A stretch of DNA of 27,881 nucleotides from Beroe ovata. Its lineage: Eukaryota; Ctenophora; Nuda; Beroida; Beroidae. Below, in pieces: positions 1 through 9,729 of the stretch. The notes below the pieces were generated by a model. That model had not been told where the DNA came from and ran no database searches. It saw nothing but the letters and a program-made list of their open reading frames with translations. The stretch is from the NCBI GenBank assembly GCA_946803715.1, contig CAMPET010000009.1, positions 350,555 through 378,435 on the forward strand. The letters run 5' to 3'. Numbering within the stretch: position 1 is the first letter of the stretch; each line of letters begins with the position of its first letter. The translations under genes and the position numbers were made by a program.

Positions 1-27
1 TGTGTGTGTGTGTGTGTGTGTGTGTGT
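1..27. repeat. (TG)n microsatellite at the window edge
   Basis: Uninterrupted TG dinucleotides begin the window. The opposite end of the window is also a dinucleotide tract, so both borders look like assembly break points. Confidence 0.95.
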
Positions 28-843
28 CAGGGTACCTGATTACATCAGATCGGACAGTACACCAGTATCTATAATGTTTATCACATAGCGCCATGGTACG
101 TCTAGTAGACCTCGTTTAATCAAGAACTATTATACTGTAGTTAAAATGTACACAAACAATACTCCTTCTCGAGTTACATAACTACTATATTGCTATAGTA
201 TACATGATATAGATACAAAACTATTACAGTTGAGTATTGATGGCCGAAGGGGGCTGATTCAGATTCAAAATTTGAATAACACGAGATTTGTCATAAATGC
301 ACTGCCTCCTCTGAAAGCAAGCAATAGTGTTTTCGGAGCTAATTCACAAAAACAAGCCTTTTCCCGGAAACTCGCTAAGTACGGCATTCTCGCGCGCAAC
401 ATATACACAATATATTCCGTTACACAGAATTCAGTCTGTTGAGTGGCACAATTTTGTGTGTACAATACTGGTGTGTGTGTGTGTGTGTGTGTGNGATAAT
501 GCGCTGCTTGGGCAAGCATAGCCAGGGAGGAAGAGATACGTATTTTCAATTTTGCATACCTCGCGGTTTAAATTCTCCCCTATCTCCGGAAGTAGGATAT
601 GTATCTTCGTGATTGATTCAATCTCTATATAAGTACGGCGATTGACGTCGTGTGTGTGTGCGTGTGTGTGTGTCTGTTTGTGTGTGTGTGTGTGTACAGT
701 GCACACTTCATCTTATCTTTGTCACAGTTGTCAAGGGTCACACGTGATGAACCACGCGTTACCATGGTTAGAGACCCCGTGACACGTGTGTCAGTGTCAC
801 GTGACAGATTAAGATGTGATGTAAGTGTTTGTGTAACACTTAC
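28..843. other. HOOK intron or 3' region: microsatellites and one gap
   Basis: This stretch follows the last HOOK exon I can see, in the gene's minus-strand direction. It holds TG tracts at about 471-493 and 649-697, a single-base gap at 494 inside the first tract, and several CACGTG-type palindromes around 737-806. A minus-strand piece at about 557-582 is followed by a GTATGC donor, but its acceptor is poor and it does not resemble the HOOK C-terminus. I see no convincing exon, so the rest of HOOK should lie beyond the left edge. Confidence 0.6.
494..494. other. Single-N assembly gap inside a TG microsatellite
   Basis: One N interrupts the end of a TG run. Unlike the other gaps in the window, I see no duplicated flank beyond the dinucleotide repeat itself. 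Confidence 0.9.
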
Positions 844-3800
844 CTAACATTTCTATAGTTTCTCTGTGTTTGGCTTTCTCGGCGGCTATCTGATCTTGAA
901 GTAGCATTAACTCCTGAAACATTACACGTGTAAGGATCATAGTACAATGTACGATGCATAGAATATCATTCAGATAGAGGGAATACATAACATACGCTAT
1001 AGGTATTAAAAATCAAAGATAGGAGATTCATAACGTCTGCCAGAAAGCATGCGATTCGAAACACCTAGAAACAGTCCAACTATATAGAAACAGTCCAACT
1101 CGTAAAATTCTCGCGATCAGCTGCTACACAGAATCTCCTTACAACACAGCTGATACACAGAAAATCCTTGCAAAACACAGACTGTGGCGCGCGCAAAGAG
1201 TTTCTGTTTGTCGCAGATGAGACGGTCTTTATACTGAGTGTTACACAGTAAATATCACTCTATTTACGACGCAGATTCTGCGTGATGACCGCGTGTCAAA
1301 CCTGCGACAGTACTACCTGTGTGGGTGTGGTGTTGTTGTTTCCGGATATCTTGATATCACTCTCCAGCGTGGCTATTCTCTGGTTAGCTTGCCGCAGATC
1401 CTCCTCAACTTTCCTCTGGTAGTCCTTACTGAAGGGGGGGGGGCATATGCTCATTGTGCTCATTCATGATTGTGTTCATTCATGATTGTGCTCATCGTCA
1501 CTGTTATGCAATGGACTATCTGTCGGTGTATGAGTGTATGATAGAGAAATTTATTTCATTGTCCGGTGTATTAGAATTCTTAATCGGATAATCCATGTCC
1601 AATGTCCATCGGACCATCCATGTAAGATACTTTATAACGGATACTCTATAACATTTTTGGTCAAAGAACGTCACCCTTAGCACCCATAACCCAATGCTGC
1701 ATGCAAGTTTAACTGTTGTAAGAATGAGGGACGTATAGGTAGTGAGAAGTGATTGTTTACAGCCGGAGAGATACTGATACTACCGAATAACCGGTAAAAA
1801 TAGGAAAAGTGGTTGATAAGGACTCTCTCTCTACCTACCTGATAAGTAGTCATGTATAATATATCAGACTATAATACTCATGATATGAGTCTTTACTGTG
1901 CGGTGGTAGTTTTAGATGAGATAGTATGTGTACTCCAGAACTCTATAGCATATACTGCATAGGAATGGGGGTTGGTAAAGGTGGTTCTATGAAAAGCATC
2001 ATGTGAAAGATATAGAATTCCTGCTATTGCTTGATAAAGAGAATAACCAATGAGACCATAACTGTACTGGTACTGCTGTAATTACAGGAAATTTACTGAT
2101 ATGTGGTCGATTGTTTCCAACCCCAAAATGATTTGAGGGGGTCGTGAGAGAAAGGTACAACAGTGATGTAACCAGTTTCATTATTTGGGTAAAACAGAAA
2201 TCTATCAAATATACAATCATTCCAATCACTAAATTACTAATTAATCCAATCACTTGAGTCAAATGACTTACCCATCTTGTATCTCCTCCCTAAGTAACTC
2301 AATGTCAGTGTCATTGGCACTGCCCTCTGCAACCTGCTTACGTAGATTCTCATTCTCAGCTCGGAGTCGAACTAGTTCCTCGGTCGAGCCTACTGATCCT
2401 GGAGTGTTTGTAAGTGTTTGTAAGTGTTGTAAGTGTTTGTAGCTATTACAATACAGTGATTATATTACAAAGTGAAGACTGAAAAGCGGTTCATCTTCAA
2501 GAGGACCACATGTATTCCTCTGGATTCAAACGATGATGGATATTGGATATTGCCCTAAGGAGTAAGGGAAGGAGTAAAGGAATGGAATCTGCGGGTGTCA
2601 GCTGTGGAATGAGTTATAAATTCTACTGTGGAATAAACACGAATAAAGGAATCTGGAATAAGGAATTCGAGAATTATTGATAGTCGCTTCATTCGTAAGA
2701 CACTCTGCGCATAGCTGAAGGTGGCAATGTTCATGCCGACTCCTTATTTCAACATTCAATAAACTATGTGCGAGTGTTTATTCTATGCATTACCATTACT
2801 GAATCGAATAAGTATTTACTTCCTTGAGCCTCACAAAAAGTTATATTCAATGTGCAATATACATTGAACATATATCACCCTTCATCAACTGAGCCATCGT
2901 CTACGAAATGAATGAAATTGTTGACGTTAGATTACCTCTGGATCTAGCATGATCGATGAGACTGTTAGCTCCAATAGGAGTACCGTTACTGTGACTGTAT
3001 TGTACGTTCTCCAGGGCTTCCTTTAGACTGGCCCGTTCTGGAAAGAGCAGGATAGATTGGGGAGGGGTAGGTAGATCTGTTACCAATAATAGTGTTACCA
3101 TGGTAACAACTGCACCATGGTAACTTGGTTAGGTACGGTGACCAATGACCACGCAGTCATGATTACCCGCAGTAATCTTGTTTCCATGGAATTATCATAG
3201 TTACCAACTTCATTCCGTACATTTTGTAACGTCTAACTAGTTTCTGTAACAACTTTTTGGCGAGTTCTCCCTACCTTGCAGGAGGTTGAAGTTGTCATTT
3301 TCTGTCGTCTCACACTTTGACTTGTATTTCTCGGCCTCGATACTGAACTTATCAGCTCGCTTTGTTTCTGACAGCAGTTCCTCCTAATGCGGATTGATTG
3401 TGTGTGATTGTGTGTGATCTGTGAATGTGTGATCTATTAATATGTGATCTGTACTTTTGTGGTGCGTCATCTACTATGCCCTATCATCACACGGAAATCA
3501 ACAGAGTGTACTAAAAGTATGATCTAACGTTTAGAATACTCTTATAACTTAAGCGATGTCACAAAACACTAAAACACATTACTAACAGTGGTGGCTTCGC
3601 TTACCACCCAGTGCTACTGACCTGTAGCCGGCGAATGTCCACTTTATACTTCTCCAGTTGGTTCTTGTACAGAGTGTGTCTCTTATTTTCATCCTCAAGC
3701 GACACCTGTCAAATTGGGCGTTATATTGAACAAAGTAAAACTCAGTTCATTCATTGATATTGGAGCTGAATGGAATTCTGCAACTATACTACACGCATAC

Positions 3801-6800
3801 AACTATACACGCATACAACTATACTACACGCATAGAAATGTCAATGGGCTTATATTTTAATTTATCACACACATCAGTAGTTCATTCGATCCAAAACCGA
3901 TTCGAAAACCACTGACGAATTGCGCTCTGGCAGGAAAACTGTATGAAGGAGGGAGACAAACCTTTGCCATGACATAACTGTCTATCTGAGCTTCTAGTGA
4001 CTTGATCTGGTTCCTCAAATCGGGAATTTCTTCAATCTTCTTCTTGTATGTTTCCAACTGATGTTCCAGTGTAGCTGAAATAGTGTTGAAATAGTGCTTT
4101 GAGACACATGAATAATTGCGAGGAGTGTTGGTGATGAGAATTTCAAATTCTCGTATACACTACAGTGCTCAAATTAAAAAAGGGAAAGACAGTAAACGCC
4201 GAATACCGATTATCATTTTGAAGATTTGACANTGTGATCTATTAATATGTGATCTGTACTTTTGTAGTGCGTGATCTACTATGCCCTTTCATCACACGGA
4301 AATCAACAGAGTGTACTATAAGTATGATCTAACGTTTAGAATACTCTTATCACTTAAGCGATGTCACAAAACACTAAAACACAATTACTAACAGTGATGG
4401 CTTCGCTTACCACCCAGTGCTACTGACCTGTAGCCGACGAATGTCCACTTTATACTTCTCCAGTTGGTTCTTGTACAGAGTGTGTCTCTTATTCTCATCT
4501 TCAAGCGACACCTGTCAAATTGGGCGTTATATTGAACAAAGTTAAACTCAGTTCCTTCATTGGAGCTGAATGGAATTCTTCTTCTGCAGCTAAATTCGAT
4601 TCGTTACTTCGATTCGAAATTTGTCAATGGGCTTATATTTTAATTTATCACACACATCAGTGGTTCATTCGATCCAAAACCGATTCGAAAACCACTGAAG
4701 AATTGCACTCTGGCAGGAAGGAGGGAGACAAACCTTTGCCATGACATAACTGTCTATCTGAGCTTCCAGTGACTTGATCTGGTTCCTCAAATCGGGAATC
4801 TCCTCAATCTTCTTCTTGTATGTTTCCAACTGATGTTCCAGTGTAGCTGAAATGGTACGTGTTGAAATAGTGCTTTGAGACACATGAATAATTGCGAGGA
4901 GTGTTGGTGATGGGAATTTTAAATTCTCGTATACACTACAGTACTCAAATTAAAAAAAAAGGTACAGTTGGTATACGCCGAATACCGATTATCATTTTGA
5001 AGATTTGACAGAAACATGATGATAGAAATTGCAAGTTTCGATAATGTCGAACTGATGTCTGATAGCGACTCATTACCAGTGTTTGTAAGCTTGTAGTTCA
5101 ATTCATCAACTTCATCCTTTAGTCGCTTACTAGCCGATGCTAGCTCTTGCAGTTCAACACACTTCTCAGTGAGTTCCTGTATTTCTCCCTGTAAAACATT
5201 GTGATTGTAGTAATAATGGAGTAATTGGAGTAATGGAGCAATTGAAGTAATGGAGTAATCGAATTTTGAACGTAGTAATGGAGTTGTAGCTGGTTGTAAA
5301 CCTTTTAAAGGTAAGCTTTGACTGTAATAGAGTGTGAAAGTAAGTAGGTATACAGTAAACCTTTTTTGTATATCAATGGCAAAAATTATCAATAGCCACA
5401 AATACAATTTGTTGCTACCTCTCTATACATATGATATTTACTGTATAATATCAGGGGATACCATATAATTATACATAACGGCACAGTTTGGTTGCTCCAA
5501 CTGCTTTGTACTGGTCAGGGAGCTCAATGCCTCCCCATTGAACACTGTACTTCCGTGTACAGCGTGTATAAAAGTTGCAGTCGGATACTACTTATTAAAA
5601 CCCTTCATTTGATCAACCAATCGTGAACCGAGTAAGCATAATAATGAATGACGTTAAGATAATTAATTCACAACAAGAATTGATATTCGAGTAGAAAATA
5701 TCCTAACCTTCCGACCGCGTGTACTAATATACCTACAACCTAACACCTACAACCTAATACCTACAACCTAACACCTACAACCTACTATGACATAACTGCA
5801 ACCTAATCTCATACCTCATAAGACTCGCACTTGAGTTTGTAATCGTCACGAGCAGACTCCAACTGGAAGCGTTCCGCGTGGAAATCCTCGATCAACTGTG
5901 ACACGTTGCCTTGGTCTTGGGAGCTTTGGCTGAAGAGAGAGGGGGTGAATGCAGACAATAGACATAAACACGTCCAACTTTTCTGATAGACGTAAGGCAT
6001 GTGACTGATCAGTGATCATTATAACCCGTCGATCGGTTGGGTATCACTGTCACGGAAGCAACGAGGGTCACTATTAACTTAAATAAATAAACGAATCTCT
6101 AGTCATAATTCGCATACATCATTTGCTGTAGGAGTCTATGTATGTGATAAAATTCTGTGTTAGGAAATAAGTCTGTGTGTGGGGTGTTACACAATTCAAC
6201 ACGTGATAAGTCTTGTTAACAAAGATCTGGTCCCTCTGTGGCTAACAACTTTGTTTGAAACTACCTAACAAGAAACGCGTGCTTTGTGGTCCAATTTAAT
6301 AGCTTTGCAGAACTTATAAGAGAAATGGCCAATTTGACGAAGACTATTATCCAAGTGGAACAATTTGGTGAAAACATTCCATGGTGAATAGTTAACCACT
6401 AACTTGTTCATGATATGGTTGATACTCTGTTCATCTGTCTTTGATCTCTGCATGAGTCTCTCATTTTCAACATGAAGTGAGTCGTTGCTCTCTTGGAGGA
6501 GTTGAACTTGTATTTCCAAATCGTGGATCTTTTGCTTGAACTCCTCCACCTGTCATGTTGACAGTCAGATAATTATCGAGTCACGTGGGTTGCTATACGT
6601 GACAAGGGGTGCAGTATGGTTTACTAGTTTGCACGTGGTGATAAGATGGACGGGTTTTGTTGTATGAACATTGAACATTGAAAAATCGTATTCGGTCATG
6701 GCTCATGATATAAGCTCGGAGTCTTTCTTTAAAAGCGAAGAAATCAGGTTACTGATTCCATTAATAAAGAAGAACTTGGCATTATATTCTCGTATTGGCA

Positions 6801-8617
6801 GAGGTTGTTAGCAATTCTGGTAAGGTTTGTTATCGGTTATAACTCCAAATATATTGAATTTTCATGAATAATTTAATTATTCAAATATTCGATCTGTCTT
6901 TCGTCCAGTTAAGCATGGTTAATCAAATAAAATCTTAATATTTTAGAATTAACTAGCAGTTATCCAACTGATATGTCCAAATAGCATACTACAAACGCAG
7001 CTTGCTGACATGACCCGTGAAGGTTGAAGAAGATAACATTCCCCAGCTTGAGAGTACAGAAGACGAGGAAACAATTTTTCAGAAAAGAAGAAAGCCTAAC
7101 AACCACAAAGATTAAGACAAGGCAGCATTTTCACAACGGACAATCTTTATGATCTACACGATGATTTGAAAAGAAATCAGTGAATTGAGGGCTCCCACAC
7201 TTTTCGAGGATCCCTTAGGAATGAAATTCAGTGATGTATTAAAGTAATTCATTCCCCCAAACGTTTCAGTACCCTTCTTAGTACCCTTCAGGGGGGTAAC
7301 ACAATCATAAGTCATGCAAAGTGCATTTTGATGCAAAACAATCACATACTTCCTCGAAGCAGTTGGCATGACTTTCATAAAACTCCTGAAAAGACATTTA
7401 CTCTCCTTCAATGACTTGATATTGGCATATAATAGAGGGGCCATGTATAACCTTTCATGCTTCAGTAAATAACTTGTTATTGCATTCTTAAACTTATTTA
7501 TGACTTCATTGTAGAAGATTTATAGCATTATAGCTTGAGAGATAAAACAGCAGAATTAGCTGGTGCAAGTAAGCATGCATAGTGCGTACCATATCAACAT
7601 TTGTTAAAGGATACTTATTGTTATGACATTTGATAAGATTCAGTACAGCTCTAATAAATTTATCTGAATTTATCAAAGCAATTGGGAACAAAATTGTGCC
7701 AATGAAAACCTCTTTGTGTGCAGACTCTAGCTCATTATTTGAAAGCTCCAGCTTTTTCTCATAGTCTCTGCTGCCCATGTTCCTTGGCATTTCATATTCC
7801 ATTAATTCCTGTATAGGTATTGCCATTAAAGCATTAAGATTAAACGCTGATTTCCCAATTCAAGTACAATGAACCTTCATCAGTCTAAAATGATAGGCAC
7901 TCAAATTCAGTATACCTGGATACACTGCATGACCCCAGTTTGAACATGTTCTTCTAGGCCCATGATCTTTTTTATGTGATCTTCCTTCTCATCACAATGC
8001 ACTGCACATCCCAAAACTAGCTGGAGTAATCTCCCTGGAACAAAGTTTGTAGCAAGGACACACATTCTAGATTCAACATGTTAATAATAAAGATGTTTGG
8101 GATACTCACCGAGATGCTCTTCATCAGCATTCTCCCCTATTGCATTACAATCAGGCATTGGAAAATCCACCAGATCCAGCTCAAGAACTTCTTGATAGTA
8201 GTCAAGGATAGCATTCTTTACTTTCCTTAAGTTACTGACTCTGAGACGCCAATTATCACTTACATTTTCCTTGAGACCTTCCCTCAACTCAAACCAACAT
8301 GGTGATATCTGAAATGTGACAGGAATACATATATTTTGACAAATTTCGAACCATGGAATCTACTGGCATTGTGATCTTATCCACAAAAACCTATAATTGC
8401 TTAAGTTGTTTTCAATTGGACTGTGCATTCAAATGGAGCAATGTGCCACAAATGACTATAATATGAAAGTTGTAATCCTCATCATTGTTGATACCTGATT
8501 CAAAACAGATGATAGAACTAGACCATCTGTGAGCTCTTCTGGCAGGAATGTTGTGTTATCAACAGCATCAAATGTGCCAAGCCAGACAAGAAGGCTGTCA
8601 CATATGTCACTTGGCAT
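844..8617 (-). CDS. HOOK: HOOK-family dynein-dynactin adaptor, 3' end missing
   Basis: HOOK proteins link dynein-dynactin to cargo through an N-terminal CH-like domain and long coiled coils. Exons in transcript order: 8495-8617, 8110-8308, 7916-8034, 7710-7808, 6404-6549, 5815-5929, 5077-5188, 4734-4846, 4428-4511, 3275-3383, 2936-3037, 2272-2398, 1317-1428, 844-913. All have GT-AG borders and compatible phases, giving about 543 residues; vertebrate HOOKs have about 720. The start ATG at 8617 opens MPSDICDSLLVWLGTF, matching the HOOK N-terminus. Residues about 42-150 form the HOOK domain (SDNWRLRVSNLRKV, LLQLVLGCAVHCDEKEDHI), followed by CIQELM. Heptad-rich segments follow, for example FQLESARDDYKLKCE and KRLKDEVDELNYKL. 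The 3' end (cargo-binding region) is outside the window. Exons 8 and 9 have second copies at 3962-4074 and 3622-3705, read here as an assembly artefact. Family assignment is firm; the paralogue is not. Confidence 0.93.
914..2271. other. HOOK introns 12 and 13
   Basis: Only exon 13 (1317-1428) interrupts this stretch. A run of ten G at 1434-1443 makes the polypyrimidine tract of that exon's acceptor almost pure C. Next to it, at about 1450-1496, lies a short repeat of a CATGATTGTG(C/T)TCATT-like unit. An 87-codon minus-strand open frame at 1999-2262 is hydrophobic and low in complexity, has no homology I recognise, and is probably chance. Confidence 0.6.
2399..2935. other. HOOK intron 11 with a GTTTGTAAGT repeat
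   Basis: About four copies of a 10-base GTTTGTAAGT-like unit lie at 2405-2443, close to the acceptor of exon 12. The remainder is AT-rich with scattered GGAATAA motifs. I see no exon. Confidence 0.6.
3094..3125. repeat. Paired GTTACCATGGTAAC palindromes
   Basis: A perfect 14-base palindrome at 3094-3107 is followed by a near copy ending at 3125. Both lie in the HOOK intron just upstream of exon 11. No function is evident. Confidence 0.6.
3428..4231. repeat. Left copy of an allelic duplication (HOOK exons 8-9)
   Basis: This block is nearly identical to 4233-5010 and ends exactly at the single N at 4232. It carries extra copies of HOOK exons 9 (3622-3705) and 8 (3962-4074), differing from the second copy by six substitutions in 197 coding bases, all synonymous. 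The intronic parts differ by small indels, including an extra ACTACACGCATACA-type repeat near 3780-3835. Exon 9 ends in phase 0 while exon 8 starts in phase 1, so splicing both copies would shift the frame. This fits an unmerged second haplotype. Confidence 0.9.
4232..4232. other. Single-N assembly gap between duplicate copies
   Basis: One N separates the two copies at 3428-4231 and 4233-5010. Confidence 0.95.
4233..5010. repeat. Right copy of the allelic duplication (HOOK exons 8-9)
   Basis: Begins immediately after the N and matches 3428-4231 to the last base before that N, then runs on into HOOK intron 7. It holds the exon copies used in the gene model (4428-4511 and 4734-4846). Confidence 0.9.
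5189..5814. other. HOOK intron 6 with a 14-base tandem repeat
   Basis: AT-rich intron with an irregular AGTAATGGAGTAATTG-like repeat at about 5205-5285 and four units of a 14-base repeat at 5731-5786. I see no exon. Confidence 0.65.
5731..5786. repeat. Four tandem copies of a 14-base unit
   Basis: The unit ACCTACAACCTAAC is repeated four times with single-base changes at unit ends. It ends about 29 bases from the splice donor of HOOK exon 6, which lies at 5814/5815. Confidence 0.9.
6550..7709. other. Long HOOK intron 4
   Basis: The largest HOOK intron here, about 1.16 kb and AT-rich. It contains a minus-strand 96-codon open frame at 7154-7444 beginning MAPLLYANIKSLKESK, on the same strand as HOOK but without splice sites linking it to the gene. 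I do not recognise it. It could be chance or a remnant of a mobile element. Confidence 0.5.
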
Positions 8618-9224
8618 GGGTCATGCACAGCTGTACACTTTAATTTTGGGTCATGAATATTGAATAATGGATGCTACTATCAATTTAAGGGTAAAATATA
8701 TTATACTATTCTGTGATAAAATGAGCAAATGCCAAACTTACAAAGAACAGCTTCTGTTATTTGTTTCTGCAGTTTATCATAGAAGAAATTTCAAATAGGA
8801 GTAGTCATGTCATGCACTTAATCAAAGAAGCAGATGCCTGTCATATGTAAAAAAATATTTGCACTCTCTCGCATTTCCCACTTTTATGTTCCCCGTTTTG
8901 GACTTATGATATCAAGACAGTATCGGACAAATAATATTATAACAATATTAATTTAGATTAGGCACCCTTTATCAATTGTTCCCGCACATCAAAGTCGAAG
9001 CATGGCAGTAAGCGCAGAGTATTTTGGTCCGGTCACGCAGCGCAGCTCGAGAAAACGCGGAAATTTGTCGCGGTCGGGCGCGGCGCGATGCAATGCTAAA
9101 ACTTAACCGTTGTCGATCAATGATAGACCCTGTCGAGAATTTCATTTTGCGCGCGCGCGGTTCAAACTTATTCTCAGACAGCGGCTGACGCGGTGACGCA
9201 AGCCGCTCGGCGGCTTTGCCGGAT

Positions 9225-9279
9225 GTTATCTGTCCGCTGTTTCTTGCGCGCCGCGCGCAAGAGACAGTGGACAGATAAT
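9225..9279. repeat. 55-base near-perfect inverted repeat
   Basis: Arms of 27 bases (9225-9251 and 9253-9279) match at 24 positions around a single central base. The inner part is GCGCGC-rich and the outer part is TTATCTGTCC / GGACAGATAA. It could form a hairpin or cruciform, or be a two-fold-symmetric protein site. Confidence 0.85.
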
Positions 9280-9383
9280 GCAATGTGTACACGTTCAACG
9301 TTGCGCCGCGCGGCGCACCCTTGATGCTGTTCTACTCAGTGAGCTGAAAAGTCTTAGAAAGGAGACGCGCAGAGCGCGCGGAG

Positions 9384-9390
9384 TATTTAA
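9384..9390 (+). promoter_or_regulatory. Possible TATA-like element for the receptor gene
   Basis: TATTTAA within GC-rich sequence, about 340 bases before the chosen start codon at 9730. A weak, isolated motif match. Confidence 0.25.
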
Positions 9391-9729
9391 GTCACGCCGC
9401 GCAGCCGCCATGCGCCAGCCAGGCCAGCAGCGCGGGAACAACACTAGCAATTGCTGTTTAACTTTAAGCAACAAATAACATTCAGCAAATTGCATTGCAC
9501 ATTGATTGCAAATTGATCGTGCCCAAGAAACATCGGGCAGATAACATTCGGCAAATTCAATACGGATTACGGATGCAATGTGCCTTAAATGATGTGCACG
9601 TGCATTCCGTACATAAGTGTGTTTAATCACGTGACTCTTAACTTGCGCGCGCGCATTTGTCAATTGCGCGCTTCTTGGTTCTTGCTTCATTTCACCAAAC
9701 TTGTTCGTTATGTTTTTACCTTATTCACT

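Larger units (their letters stand above)
8618..9729. promoter_or_regulatory. Head-to-head promoter region between HOOK and the receptor gene
   Basis: The start codons of two divergent genes lie 1.1 kb apart. The left part, to about 8960, is AT-rich and may hold HOOK 5' UTR. From about 9000 to 9680 the sequence turns rich in CG and GCGCGC, unlike most of the window. It holds a strong inverted repeat at 9225-9279, a TATTTAA element at 9384, and CACGTG sites at about 9598 and 9630. Two copies of an ATAACATTC(A/G)GCAAATT motif lie at about 9476 and 9541. Shared promoter function is inferred from gene orientation and composition. Confidence 0.55.

Noticed and set aside
1999-2262. Minus-strand 87-codon hydrophobic frame
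   Set aside because: It sits in a HOOK intron, is low in complexity and AT-driven, and has no splice sites in phase with the gene.
3428-5010. A real tandem duplication of HOOK exons 8-9, as used for mutually exclusive splicing
   Set aside because: The copies meet exactly at an N, coding changes are only synonymous, and the same gap pattern recurs three more times. Mutually exclusive use of near-identical peptides would also serve no purpose.
5731-5786. Interstitial telomere-like repeat
   Set aside because: The unit is 14 bases (ACCTACAACCTAAC), not a pure six-base CCCTAA array. It is an ordinary minisatellite.
9295-9690. Minus-strand 131-codon frame in the promoter region
   Set aside because: It lies in GC-rich DNA that lacks stops, has no splice sites or family resemblance, and overlaps the likely promoter and 5' region of the receptor gene.
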